Assembly: GCA_017620375.1 (NCBI GenBank)
Contig: JAFZQN010000058.1
Span: 1 to 64,000, forward strand
Length of the DNA stretch: 64,000 nucleotides
From: Lachnospiraceae bacterium
Lineage (GTDB): Bacteria > Bacillota > Clostridia > Lachnospirales > Lachnospiraceae
Reading direction: 5' to 3'
The notes below the pieces were generated by a model that had not been told where the DNA came from, searched no databases, and saw only the letters and a program-made list of their open reading frames with translations. The position numbers and the translations under genes were made by a program. Positions 1 through 8,135 of this stretch are shown here, piece by piece (within the stretch, counting starts at the first letter, position 1; each line of letters starts with the position of its first letter).

Positions 1-1425
1 CCGGATCACAGGTCCTGATAACGGTGAAAAGTTTCTGGTCGGCTCATCAAGTATCAGTACATTTGCTCCCGACATACTAAGCTTAAGTAATAGTACCTTT
101 GCCTTCTGTCCGCCCGAAAGCTCACGTATCGGGTGCTCCATTTCGTCTGCCGTATACTTTAGGGCTCCAAGATATGTACGTATCCTTGTTCTTTCCTCTT
201 TTTCTCCCGAAGTATCAAGGAAGTCAACCGGTGTCATATCAAGATCAAGTAATACCTCATAGTTCTGAGGCATGTACTCTGCCCTTATGTCATCTCTTGA
301 TAAAAGTTCTTTCGCTATCTTTGTAATAAATGTTGACTTTCCGCAGCCGTTGGTACCAATAATTCCTACCTTTTCGGAACCGCGGATCTTAAGTTCAATA
401 CCTTTTGCAAGTGTTCTGCTGCCATCCAAAGTATGTAAATCCTTGGCCTCATACTGAAGTACCCACTTGCCCGAAGGTATTCTGCTGTTTTCGTCACCGA
501 GCTTAAAGAAGATAGCCTCCTCCTGTTCGGGCATTTCGGTCATATCCTCATCTTCACGCTCGAAACGCTTTTCCATGGCCTTGACATTCTTCATCTTTTT
601 CTTAAGCAGTCTGCCAATGGCATCACGGTCCGCATGTGTGATATTGTCAAGACGGGCGCCTACACTTTGTTCCATACGACGGAGCTTTTCATCCCTTATC
701 TTCTTTTCACGCCTCTCGCCCAGTGCTATCTGCTCCTGCTTTTCAAAAGCATTCATTCTTTCTTCCACATAGGTCCTGTAAGGCACATTTGCTACCGTAT
801 GTCTGCACTTCGTCTTTCTTCTTATCTGCTCAAAATGTATCACGCGGTTTGCTGTATGTTCTATCAGTGTTTCATCATGTGATATAAATAACACCGCATG
901 TTTCCAGCCGTTGATAAAGCTCTCCATCCATTCCAGGGTCTCGATGTCGATATCATTTGACGGCTCATCAAGCAGCAGGATGGTCGGATTCTCTATAAGT
1001 ATCCTCATCATCTGTGCCTTAACTCTCTCTCCTCCCGAAAGAGTCCGCATTTCCTGCTCCCTGTAGAAAAACTCCTGCTCCACGTGGAAATCATTTGCAA
1101 GCTTCGATAATTCCCTTGGAGTCTTATCAAAAAAGTCCTGACATTCCATAAAATACTCATTTACCGTCTTAGACTTTTCACTTTCCGCAAGCTCCTGAGG
1201 CAGATATCCGAGTTTTTCACCGGTTATAACCTTTTCGCCGGAGTAATCCATATAATCCTCAACAAGCTCCGGATCGTATATCCACTTCATAAGAGTGGAT
1301 TTTCCGTTTCCCTCCTCACCTATCATTACGGCTCTGTCACCGTCATTTAATACCAGTGAGAAGTCCTCCAAAATAGTTCTTAAATCTTTCTTATGTGATA
1401 ACATAACATTTTTAATCTGGAACAT
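1..1425 (-). CDS. ABC-F ribosome-protection-type ATPase (3' end outside window)
   Basis: Cytosolic ABC protein with two nucleotide-binding domains and no membrane segment, the ABC-F layout. The 475 visible residues show Walker A GEEGNGKST (37-45), signature LSGGE (129-133) and Walker B LLLDEP (150-155), then a long charged linker (about 190-320), then GTNGCGKST (357-365), LSGGQ (436-440) and LILDEPTRNFSPLS (457-470). ABC-F proteins act on the ribosomal E site; antibiotic-resistance members displace drugs from the large subunit. The start at 1425 has GGGGG seven bases upstream; an ATG at 1431 is too close to it. The attenuator-like leader upstream supports a resistance role, which is inference. 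The C-terminus is cut by the window edge. Confidence 0.9.
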   Translation of the reverse strand, partial: MFQIKNVMLSHKKDLRTILEDFSLVLNDGDRAVMIGEEGNGKSTLMKWIYDPELVEDYMDYSGEKVITGEKLGYLPQELAESEKSKTVNEYFMECQDFFDKTPRELSKLANDFHVEQEFFYREQEMRTLSGGERVKAQMMRILIENPTILLLDEPSNDIDIETLEWMESFINGWKHAVLFISHDETLIEHTANRVIHFEQIRRKTKCRHTVANVPYRTYVEERMNAFEKQEQIALGERREKKIRDEKLRRMEQSVGARLDNITHADRDAIGRLLKKKMKNVKAMEKRFEREDEDMTEMPEQEEAIFFKLGDENSRIPSGKWVLQYEAKDLHTLDGSRTLAKGIELKIRGSEKVGIIGTNGCGKSTFITKIAKELLSRDDIRAEYMPQNYEVLLDLDMTPVDFLDTSGEKEERTRIRTYLGALKYTADEMEHPIRELSGGQKAKVLLLKLSMSGANVLILDEPTRNFSPLSGPVIR

Positions 1426-1485
1426 ACACATTCCCCCTTCCAAATCCGGAACATTCTTTGATGTTCTCTACTCCCGGGGTGTGAA

Positions 1486-1522
1486 TAAAAAAATACCCCG
1501 ATACCTTCCGGTATCAGGGTAT
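1486..1522 (-). terminator. Intrinsic terminator inside the ABC-F leader (attenuator)
   Basis: Thirteen-base arms (1493-1505 and 1510-1522) pair completely with one G-U wobble around a GGAA tetraloop and are followed on the minus strand by seven U. It lies between the promoter and the ABC-F start, so it must be read through for expression. Leader bases near 1577-1592 (ending the leader peptide) can pair imperfectly with the start of the ascending arm, a possible antiterminator. Confidence 0.85.
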
Positions 1523-1580
1523 AATAATCCTAGATAAATCAAGAGCACATAATAATGCTATAGCGCGAGATTTACAATTA

Positions 1581-1652
1581 TTAATATACACCGCCCCAGG
1601 AGGTAATACTGTAGTTATTCTGTTTAAAATGTTTTCTAATGATGATAATCAT
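1581..1652 (-). CDS. 23-residue leader peptide upstream of the ABC-F gene
   Basis: An ATG at 1652 lies 8 bases after a strong GGGAGG ribosome site (1661-1666) and opens a 23-codon frame rich in Ile at the start (MIIIIRKHF) and ending SWGGVY before TAA. The stop is 58 bases ahead of the terminator hairpin. Short leader peptides followed by a terminator are typical of antibiotic-inducible ABC-F, Erm and Msr genes, where a drug-stalled ribosome changes leader folding. No similar peptide is recognised by sequence; the role is inferred from its position. Confidence 0.7.
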   Translation of the reverse strand: MIIIIRKHFKQNNYSITSWGGVY

Positions 1653-1749
1653 TACTTTTACCTCCCTTTCTGGACTCTAATATCCTACTAAAAATGTCTG
1701 CCGTATCTTTCCATAAATCGTTAAACATCAGACACAACCGACATTCTCG

Positions 1750-1778
1750 ATTATAACCATTATTATTATGATTGTCAA
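1750..1778 (-). promoter_or_regulatory. Consensus sigma-A promoter of the ABC-F gene
   Basis: TTGACA (1778-1773), 17-base spacer, TATAAT (1755-1750). Transcription should start near 1743, leaving a leader of about 318 bases. A strong promoter behind a terminator fits constitutive initiation with control by attenuation. Confidence 0.85.
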
Positions 1779-1796
1779 CTATATTTTTTATTCATC

Positions 1797-2081
1797 TCAT
1801 AAAATCCCTTTATTAAACAGGAATACAGCCAGCGCAATGTGCAGGATCAGTATCAGAGGCATACCTATAACAAAATATATGTGCTTGGTCTTATGTCTGA
1901 AAATATACATACCGGCCCATGTACCTATACTGCCTCCGATCAAGCTTACGAGAAAAAGTGTAGCTTCTTTTATACGCCATGCTCCGCGCTTAGCCTTTGA
2001 CTTATCTATACCCATAACGGCTACACCGACTATGTTCATGATCACGAGATAAGCTAATATTATAATGTGCTTTAATTCCAT
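1797..2081 (-). CDS. DUF1294 family small membrane protein
   Basis: A 94-residue protein with hydrophobic segments at about 4-22, 40-58 and 70-90. It shows the DUF1294 pattern: a GxDKxxAKRGAWRI-E block (GIDKSKAKRGAWRI), then a GGSIGTW glycine segment and a FRHKTKH motif. The function of this family is unknown. The start at 2081 follows GGAGGG at a good distance; an upstream in-frame ATG at 2132 would run into the preceding gene without a better ribosome site. It starts one base after the end of the preceding gene, so it is the last gene of the MerR/ABC operon or a weakly separate unit. Confidence 0.85.
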   Translation of the reverse strand: MELKHIIILAYLVIMNIVGVAVMGIDKSKAKRGAWRIKEATLFLVSLIGGSIGTWAGMYIFRHKTKHIYFVIGMPLILILHIALAVFLFNKGIL

Positions 2082-2082
2082 C

Positions 2083-2367
2083 CTATAATCCCTCCTCCAG
2101 CATCTCATTATAGCTTGCATTGGCAGCTTCACTCATTTTTTTCTTATGCCATCTGTCTATATCACTGCATATAGCAAGCATCTCATCCACTATCAGTTCA
2201 GCCTTATACGGCTTTACATACCTAAGATACGCTATCATTCTTTCCATAGCCTTCGGACTTCCAAGGTTCACTGCTATCTCGTTACCCAGGCTTTCCGGGA
2301 AACCAAGCTTTTTTATCTCGCTTACAAGTTCAAGCTTGGTCTTTTGCCATTCATATCGTCCATTCAT
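2083..2367 (-). CDS. Conserved hypothetical protein, 94 aa
   Basis: Not recognised with certainty. Soluble, charged, helical sequence (starts MNGRYEWQKTKLELV, includes GFPESLGNEIAVNLGSPKAMERM) without signal peptide or membrane segment. AGGAAACAGGT precedes the start. It lies 29 bases after the MerR gene and directly before the DUF1294 gene on the same strand, so co-transcription is likely. The Leu/Ile spacing suggests a compact helical bundle. Confidence 0.7.
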   Translation of the reverse strand: MNGRYEWQKTKLELVSEIKKLGFPESLGNEIAVNLGSPKAMERMIAYLRYVKPYKAELIVDEMLAICSDIDRWHKKKMSEAANASYNEMLEEGL

Positions 2368-2396
2368 ACCTGTTTCCTGCCTATAAAGCCTTTATT

Positions 2397-2879
2397 CTAC
2401 AGCCATAGAACGTCACTTAAGGTCTGCCGTACGTTTTCTTCGCTGACTTTGATAAGTTTTGCCAGATACCAGGCCCTTTCCTCATCTGACATTTCTTTCA
2501 TCTTATCAGCTTCTTTTCCTTCCGTCATTTTATACTTAAGGTCATTAAGCTCATTGATCTTTGATTCCGTTTTCCAGATGATCTCCCTTAATCCTTCTTC
2601 CTTCGTTACAAACATTTCATACATCTCATCTTTGCTGCAGTCTCCCGAAAGAAGCTTAGAGATCTCATTTAATGAAAAGCCCATATCCTGAAGCTCGAGC
2701 AGGGCTTCAACCAGTTTTAACTGATCTGCGGAATAATACCTGTATCCTGTCTCTTCATCCACTTCAACCGGTACTATAACCTTCTTTTTTTCGTATACGC
2801 GGAGTGCCTTAACCGATACTCCGGCTATCGCAGCCAGTTCACCTATTTTAAGAAGCTGAAATTCAGAATCTTTCTCCAT
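2397..2879 (-). CDS. MerR family transcriptional regulator
   Basis: A 160-residue regulator: winged helix-turn-helix near the N-terminus (KIGELAAIAGVSVKALRVYEK), the MerR wing (TGYRYYS), then a predicted dimerising coiled coil (about 75-130) and a short C-terminal region without a recognisable effector domain. The ATG at 2879 has AGGGG seven bases upstream. A GTG at 2903 overlaps the stop of the preceding gene but has a poor ribosome site. It is encoded at the end of the split ABC exporter operon, whose promoter has a MerR-type 19-base spacer with a dyad, so it very likely controls its own operon. The ligand cannot be read from the sequence. Confidence 0.88.
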   Translation of the reverse strand: MEKDSEFQLLKIGELAAIAGVSVKALRVYEKKKVIVPVEVDEETGYRYYSADQLKLVEALLELQDMGFSLNEISKLLSGDCSKDEMYEMFVTKEEGLREIIWKTESKINELNDLKYKMTEGKEADKMKEMSDEERAWYLAKLIKVSEENVRQTLSDVLWL

Positions 2880-2899
2880 ACTATACCCCTGTTTGTCCG

Positions 2900-3853
2900 T
2901 CACAATACTTCTTCTACCCTCTCTGCACCCGGTAGATTGGTTTTCATACGACCGATACAGCTGTTTAACATCATAACACTCTTCATCATTTCCCCACGGT
3001 ACTGTGTGATCTTAAACATCCTTGCGACATCTTCTATCTCACTACCCATCATACTATTTCCCAGGAATAAAAGCAAGAGATATCCGGATATTCCGGAAAA
3101 TGTATTTATCCCGGAAGCAAGTGCAGTTCTTTTATGTGCCCTCATGTTGTTCTCCATGATCAGAAGGCTTTCTTCTTCCGCCTTTTTTAATATCAGTTCC
3201 TCACCTTCAAATATCTTTATAGCCTCCGAAGAGTTAACCACAGGCTCCATCCAGTTGGTGAACTTCGCATAATGTTCCCTGGATCTTTTCTTAAACACAG
3301 GGATCTTCTTTATGACCACGACACTGCTTAAGAAAAAGAACGGTAACAAGACTGCGAGTGTCACCAAAAGCATAGTATGGTTTAGGATAAACAATACGAT
3401 CGCCGACATGCTCAGATTTACAACAGATATCACCATATGCATGAAATTCAGCGGTCCTACAAGATAAAGATCCGTTTTATCCACATCACTGTTCAGTCTG
3501 CTGATCCAGTCACCTGCCGACAGTTTCTCCATCTCCTGCTGTGTACGTGACAAAAGCGACTTATATACTCTCATCCTGAGTTTTTTAATAAACCTGATAT
3601 TTATCTTCATCGATACCACTGCCCAGACAAACATATTGTATCCGAACAGCACTACCGTAAATAACAGGAATATCCAAAAATTCGGAAAAAGCTCTCCTTC
3701 TTCCTTTCTTTCAACAAGACGTATGAAAGATTCCAGCATATTTGATGCCAGTACCGCATTCAAAAAGTCAAAAGGTGCACGCAGTATCATCATAAAGATG
3801 AAGTCCTTCATCATACCGGTCTCTTTTAGTATCCTAATTACTTTTTTATTCAT
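2900..3853 (-). CDS. ABC exporter transmembrane subunit B
   Basis: A 317-residue membrane protein matching the six-helix transmembrane domain of type IV (ABC-B-like) exporters but lacking any ATPase domain. The coupling-helix region SRLNSDVDKTDLYLVGPL and an intracellular EAIKIFEGEELILKK segment resemble the equivalent parts of fused exporters. Its start overlaps the ATPase stop by 4 bases, which suggests translational coupling. Together with the 4481-5398 subunit it would form a heterodimeric channel served by the separate ATPase. Substrate unknown; peptides or drugs are plausible. Confidence 0.85.
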   Translation of the reverse strand: MNKKVIRILKETGMMKDFIFMMILRAPFDFLNAVLASNMLESFIRLVERKEEGELFPNFWIFLLFTVVLFGYNMFVWAVVSMKINIRFIKKLRMRVYKSLLSRTQQEMEKLSAGDWISRLNSDVDKTDLYLVGPLNFMHMVISVVNLSMSAIVLFILNHTMLLVTLAVLLPFFFLSSVVVIKKIPVFKKRSREHYAKFTNWMEPVVNSSEAIKIFEGEELILKKAEEESLLIMENNMRAHKRTALASGINTFSGISGYLLLLFLGNSMMGSEIEDVARMFKITQYRGEMMKSVMMLNSCIGRMKTNLPGAERVEEVL

Positions 3854-4479
3854 TTGAGTACCCCGTCTTTTAATACATATATTCTGTCATAACCGTCCAG
3901 ATGCTTCGACTGATGAGTCACATGTACTACGGTCTTATCTATGGCATATTCCATGATCGCATCCAGGACCGACTTCGAGTTCTCACTGTCAAGAGCCGAT
4001 GCCGGTTCATCCAGCAAAAGCACCTCAGAGTCCTTATACATTGCCCTCGCTATAGCTATACGCTGAGCCTGTCCTCCGGACAGTTCATCCGCTCTGTCTC
4101 CGATATATGTCTGTATCCTGTCCGGTAATGTATCCACCCAGCTTGAAAGCCTGGCCATCTTTACCACCTTTTCCACCTGCTTAGGATTATACTTATGTCC
4201 CATGGTGATATTATCATATATGGATAAAGGTAAAAGCATGGGCGACTGCATGACTACAGATACCTTCCTGCTTATCTTTTCAGGCTCGCTTTCACCGTCT
4301 ACCATAACAGTCCCACAATCGGCTCTGTACAGTCCTGCCATGAGTTTTAAGAGCGTGCTTTTACCGCAGCCGCTCTCGCCCATGATACCGATCTTCTCCC
4401 CTTTTTTGATGCTGAGTGTAAGGTTACTTATTATCATCTTATTGTCATATGAAAAACTAACATCATTTAATTCGATCAT
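3850..4479 (-). CDS. ABC exporter ATP-binding subunit
   Basis: A complete, free-standing nucleotide-binding domain of 209 residues: Walker A GESGCGKST, Q-loop VMQSPML, signature LSGGQAQRIAIARAM, Walker B VLLLDEPASALD and switch histidine in VVHVTHQ. All catalytic motifs are intact. It begins 1 base after the end of subunit A and overlaps the start of subunit B. Sequence type is that of ABC-B exporters, where this domain is usually fused to the membrane part; here all three parts are separate polypeptides. Confidence 0.92.
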   Translation of the reverse strand: MIELNDVSFSYDNKMIISNLTLSIKKGEKIGIMGESGCGKSTLLKLMAGLYRADCGTVMVDGESEPEKISRKVSVVMQSPMLLPLSIYDNITMGHKYNPKQVEKVVKMARLSSWVDTLPDRIQTYIGDRADELSGGQAQRIAIARAMYKDSEVLLLDEPASALDSENSKSVLDAIMEYAIDKTVVHVTHQSKHLDGYDRIYVLKDGVLK

Positions 4480-4480
4480 T

Positions 4481-5398
4481 TTACACCTCTAAATTATGAA
4501 TCTTATCAAGATTAGTTATAAATACCTTAAAACCGGATATCCAGCTTGGCAGGTTCATGATGGTCTGCTTCAGAGTATTCTGCATATTTAAGAATACTAT
4601 CAGAGTACCAAGCATGATATTTTCTTTCAGTACCATATATCCTCCGACTGTAAGCAGTAAAAGCAGCGGCACTCTCGAGAGCACACCCGAAAGTGAGTTG
4701 TATACCGCATTCAGCCTCTCCATATCTGTCTCCTGCTCTCCCCAGCTGTTTAAGCTTTTCTCGTATGTGCCTATACACATCTCATCCCCGTTATATACCT
4801 TTACCGCCGGGAATGCATGCACTAAACTGTATGATACCCTGTTCATTTTTTCTTTTGCATCGAGAGCTTTTAACACGATGCCTGAGAGTCTCCTGCTGGA
4901 CCACTTAACATATATCAGTATCAATATCGTAGGAATAAAGATCACAAGAGTAAGCACCACATTCTGAAACATCAGGAAGAAAAACACCAATACTCCCGTT
5001 AGCAGCAGATCGGTGATATCAAAGAAAATGTTTGAAAGATATTCATCGGCATGGGACAGTTCATTCTGTACCTGCGACATGACCGCACCGGTATCAGTAT
5101 TTTTCTTATATTTTAACAGGCTGCCGATATACCCCATCCTTAAAGTATGTGCCATTTTTTCCGCAGCATATTTTCCGAAATAGTGCTTTAGGTATACAGT
5201 TATCACATTGCTTATCAAAAAGCATACAAGTATTATCACCAGTTTAATTGTGATCTGTTCCCTGCTTTCTATCCTGTTTACAAGCTCCCCGACATATACC
5301 ATATATATCATCTGGGACAGGTTTGCCAGTATCGCTATCGAGACCGCGACAGCTATGCAAATACGGTTATTTTTTATAAGTTTTGATAAAACCGACAT
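4481..5398 (-). CDS. ABC exporter transmembrane subunit A
   Basis: A 305-residue protein with six predicted helices of the ABC-B exporter fold and no ATPase domain (MSVLSKL at the start, SQVQNELSHADEYLSNIFFD coupling region, VKVYNGDEMCIGTYEKSL intracellular region). First gene of the operon. The start at 5398 is chosen because AAGGAAGG lies 10 bases upstream and because the promoter at 5425-5455 lies inside any longer reading frame (an ATG at 5479 would precede the promoter). A GTG at 5404 is possible. Confidence 0.83.
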   Translation of the reverse strand: MSVLSKLIKNNRICIAVAVSIAILANLSQMIYMVYVGELVNRIESREQITIKLVIILVCFLISNVITVYLKHYFGKYAAEKMAHTLRMGYIGSLLKYKKNTDTGAVMSQVQNELSHADEYLSNIFFDITDLLLTGVLVFFFLMFQNVVLTLVIFIPTILILIYVKWSSRRLSGIVLKALDAKEKMNRVSYSLVHAFPAVKVYNGDEMCIGTYEKSLNSWGEQETDMERLNAVYNSLSGVLSRVPLLLLLTVGGYMVLKENIMLGTLIVFLNMQNTLKQTIMNLPSWISGFKVFITNLDKIHNLEV

Positions 5399-5424
5399 AA
5401 CCACAATACCTTCCTTTCGAAAAA

Positions 5425-5455
5425 AGTATAAACTCTGCCCTAAGGGATGAGTCAA
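5425..5455 (-). promoter_or_regulatory. MerR-type promoter with 19-bp spacer and operator dyad
   Basis: TTGACT (5455-5450) and TATACT (5430-5425) are 19 bases apart. The spacer holds an imperfect 21-bp dyad (5432-5452) with arms ACTC/GAGT and CCCT/AGGG. MerR family regulators bind such dyads in over-long spacers and untwist the DNA when ligand is bound. The operon it drives ends with a merR gene. Confidence 0.8.
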
Positions 5456-5531
5456 GGGGATATTTCTGATTTTTATCATACTTTATTCAACCATTGGTAG
5501 AATTTTATCCATCATTTCTATGAACCGGTTA

Positions 5532-5560
5532 TTGTCAAAAACAACATATGCGATTATAAT
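5532..5560 (+). promoter_or_regulatory. Promoter of the HTH-methyltransferase gene
   Basis: TTGTCA (5532-5537), 17-base spacer, TATAAT (5555-5560). It is divergent from the MerR-type promoter 75 bases away. Confidence 0.75.
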
Positions 5561-5611
5561 GTGATCGTACAAACAAAAACCCGCCATGGCATACACAAAA
5601 AAGGAGCATAT

Positions 5612-6424
5612 ATGGATATAGGAAATATAATAGCAAAGAAAAGGAAAGCTGCAGGCTTAACTCAGAAAGGCCTTGCCGAAAAGCTTAATATCTCTTTTCA
5701 GGCTGTCTCTAAGTGGGAGCAGGGAGCTGCAAACCCCGAAATAGATCTGCTGCCAAGCCTCGCCCAGATACTTGGGACCACTGTCGATGCACTGGTAGGT
5801 TATCGCTCTCCCATCCTTGCCGATTATGAAGCAAGATATGAAGAGGACGGCTACTATTGGGGTATAGAACCCAACCGCTTCTGTTACGAGATCATGAGAC
5901 GTATGCCACCCGTAAAACCGGTCAGAGTCCTTGATATCGGATGCGGTGAAGGAAAAGATGCTGTGTTCTTAGCCAGGAACGGATATCAGGTATCAGCCTT
6001 TGATATCACTGATTCCGGTATCGAGAAAGGGAAGATGCTGGCAGAGAAATGCGGCACTTATGTCGATTTCTTTAAGGCTGACATAAGGGATTTCAGACCG
6101 ACCAAGAATTATGATGTTATCTTTTGCAGCGGTGTGTTCCATTTTGTACCTCCCGATCTCAGACCGGAGATCATGGAATCACTGAAAAAACATACTAACA
6201 AAAACGGCCTTCATACCATGAATGTCTTTATCCATAAGCCTTTTGTAGAGGAAGGAGCCGGAAAGGATAAAGAAAGATATTACTGGAAATCAGGTGAGAT
6301 GTTCACCTATTACACCGACTGGCTGATACATAAGATGGATGAGGAGATATTCGACTGCAACAGCGGCGGGATACCTCATAAACACTGTATGGATCTTATG
6401 ATCGCAGAAAAGATAATACATTGA
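5612..6424 (+). CDS. XRE helix-turn-helix fused to SAM methyltransferase
   Basis: A 270-residue fusion. Residues 1-62 form an XRE/Cro-type helix-turn-helix (KRKAAGLTQKGLAEKL, then ISFQAVSKWEQG). Residues 100-270 form a class I methyltransferase with SAM motif I VLDIGCGEGKD (106-116), an acidic loop (SAFDITDSG) and ADIRDF / CSGVFHFVP for later motifs, resembling TehB-like enzymes. AAGGAG lies five bases before the ATG at 5612. A DNA-binding domain on a small-molecule methyltransferase suggests a regulator that senses or modifies a toxic compound; its position divergent from an exporter operon fits, but this is inference. Confidence 0.85.
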   Translation: MDIGNIIAKKRKAAGLTQKGLAEKLNISFQAVSKWEQGAANPEIDLLPSLAQILGTTVDALVGYRSPILADYEARYEEDGYYWGIEPNRFCYEIMRRMPPVKPVRVLDIGCGEGKDAVFLARNGYQVSAFDITDSGIEKGKMLAEKCGTYVDFFKADIRDFRPTKNYDVIFCSGVFHFVPPDLRPEIMESLKKHTNKNGLHTMNVFIHKPFVEEGAGKDKERYYWKSGEMFTYYTDWLIHKMDEEIFDCNSGGIPHKHCMDLMIAEKIIH

Positions 6425-6491
6425 ATTTTATTTAGTACAGTGCTACAATTCCGCTTGTGTTGATCATGAATACAGCAAGAAGGAGCTCCCC

Positions 6492-7457
6492 ATGAGCGTT
6501 TCAATAATACTCCAGCAGATGGGTGTCATCTGCATATTGGTGGCAATAGGAATATATCTTTACAAAAAACAGGTTATAGATGACCGCACCTCGCAAAAGC
6601 TTTCAACCATAGTCGTGGATGTATGTAACCCTGCCCTTATCTTAGGTTCCATACTTTCAGGGAATATGACGGCCACACACTGCGACCTTCTTGTAGCCAT
6701 AGCTCTTGGTGCTGCTTTTTACGTGATACTTGTAATACTAGGATTTGTGATCCCGAGGATACTACGCTCGGAAAGCTATAACAGAAAATACTATAATCTT
6801 ATAACCGTATACACCAATACCGGATTTCTCGGGCTCCCTATCGCAAAAGCCATCCTTCCCGCTAATGCGATACTCTATGTTATAGTGATCAATATATTTT
6901 ACAGCCTGTTCTTCTATACACACGGTATGGCTATACTGCATTCCGGGATCGACCGGGATAAAGAGAATGCGGGTACAGAGAAACACAAGCATCCCCTTCT
7001 TGCCGTATTCAATATCGGTACCATGATGGCGGTACTCAGTCTCGTAGTATTCTGGTTTGAGCTCACCTTCCCGCCCATTATCTCAAGCACCATCGAATAT
7101 GTCGGCAATGCTACCGTATTTATGTCCATGACATTGCTCGGAGTATCGATAGCAAGATCCGGTTTTGTAAAGTCACTTAAAAATGTAAGGATCTGGATGT
7201 ACATCGTTATCCGTATGATCATAGTACCCGTCATTTTTGTAGCCGTAATGTATGTTACCGGCTTTAATACAGATTCAACACTTGCGGTATGCCTTATGGC
7301 TGCAGTTCCCGCAGGAAGTCTGCCCCTTATCACGGCAGAAAAAATGGGCCAGGATACGGAAATACTTTCATCTTCCATAGCCATGACCACATTTATGTCT
7401 GTATTCACTATTACTGCTATAATGTCGGTAGTATCGTTTTTACTCTTAGGGTCTTAA
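6492..7457 (+). CDS. AEC family transporter
   Basis: A 321-residue protein with about ten hydrophobic segments, matching the auxin efflux carrier family of secondary transporters. The N-terminal half shows the conserved NPALI (VCNPALILGS) and YTNTGFLGLPIA motifs, and the C-terminal half AVCLMAAVPAGSLPLITAEKMGQD. Bacterial members export or import organic acids and amino acids. GGAG sits six bases before the start. It converges with, and overlaps by 12 bases, the AlkD gene. Confidence 0.9.
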   Translation: MSVSIILQQMGVICILVAIGIYLYKKQVIDDRTSQKLSTIVVDVCNPALILGSILSGNMTATHCDLLVAIALGAAFYVILVILGFVIPRILRSESYNRKYYNLITVYTNTGFLGLPIAKAILPANAILYVIVINIFYSLFFYTHGMAILHSGIDRDKENAGTEKHKHPLLAVFNIGTMMAVLSLVVFWFELTFPPIISSTIEYVGNATVFMSMTLLGVSIARSGFVKSLKNVRIWMYIVIRMIIVPVIFVAVMYVTGFNTDSTLAVCLMAAVPAGSLPLITAEKMGQDTEILSSSIAMTTFMSVFTITAIMSVVSFLLLGS

Positions 7458-8120
7458 TGACTTAAGATACTCCTTGTGCTCATCGGTCACCCTGAAGCTT
7501 TCCACCGCCTTCTGAATGGTCTTTTTAAGCACCCAGTCATCCAGTTTGCGTTCCTCAATGTATTTTATTGTTTCATCGTAGTTTTTAGCCAGGGCTGTGG
7601 CAAAATACCATGCTACCATCATCTTTAGATAATACTCATCGCTTTTTACAGAAGCTACAAGTGCCGGATATTCATCCTTAAACTCAGCCCCCAAAAACTC
7701 GTTCATCAGCATACGTATGCCGAATCGGGATGTATACAGATGTTTGGATCTTATCCATTTCTTTATATACGGCAGCAGCTTTTGATGATTTTTCTTAAAT
7801 ATCCCCGGAGTCGCCTGGTCGGATACGGGCCAGCAGTCAACATACGGAAGGAATGCTTCCACTTCACGGATACACTCATCAAAATCCTTGATCATTGAAA
7901 TAATGAAAAAATGGACCAGATTTTCTTCGTAGTATTTATGAGGAAGTTCCTTTAAAAACTCATCCTTTTTTCCGCTTTTAAATATTTCCTTGGCGATGTT
8001 TCTCATCTCGGGTGTCTTTACTCCCAGGATGGTATCCTCATCAATATTCGGGACCAGCTTAGCCTGAAACTCCTTGTACTTATCATCCTTTACTTTTAAG
8101 AGCATCTCGTATACTTTCAT
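7446..8120 (-). CDS. DNA alkylation repair protein (AlkD-like)
   Basis: A 224-residue all-helical HEAT-like repeat protein of the AlkC/AlkD glycosylase family. Visible blocks: GVKTPEMRNIAKEI, the central YVDCWPVSDQATPG segment, SKHLYTSRFGIRMLM, and YYLKMMVAWYFATAL near the C-terminus. AlkD excises positively charged alkylated purines without base flipping. The W and D of the substrate groove (CWPVSD) are present. GGAGG precedes the ATG. It forms a short same-strand run with two acetyltransferase genes. Confidence 0.85.
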   Translation of the reverse strand: MKVYEMLLKVKDDKYKEFQAKLVPNIDEDTILGVKTPEMRNIAKEIFKSGKKDEFLKELPHKYYEENLVHFFIISMIKDFDECIREVEAFLPYVDCWPVSDQATPGIFKKNHQKLLPYIKKWIRSKHLYTSRFGIRMLMNEFLGAEFKDEYPALVASVKSDEYYLKMMVAWYFATALAKNYDETIKYIEERKLDDWVLKKTIQKAVESFRVTDEHKEYLKSLRP

Positions 8121-8135
8121 ATCTGCCTCCGCTTA

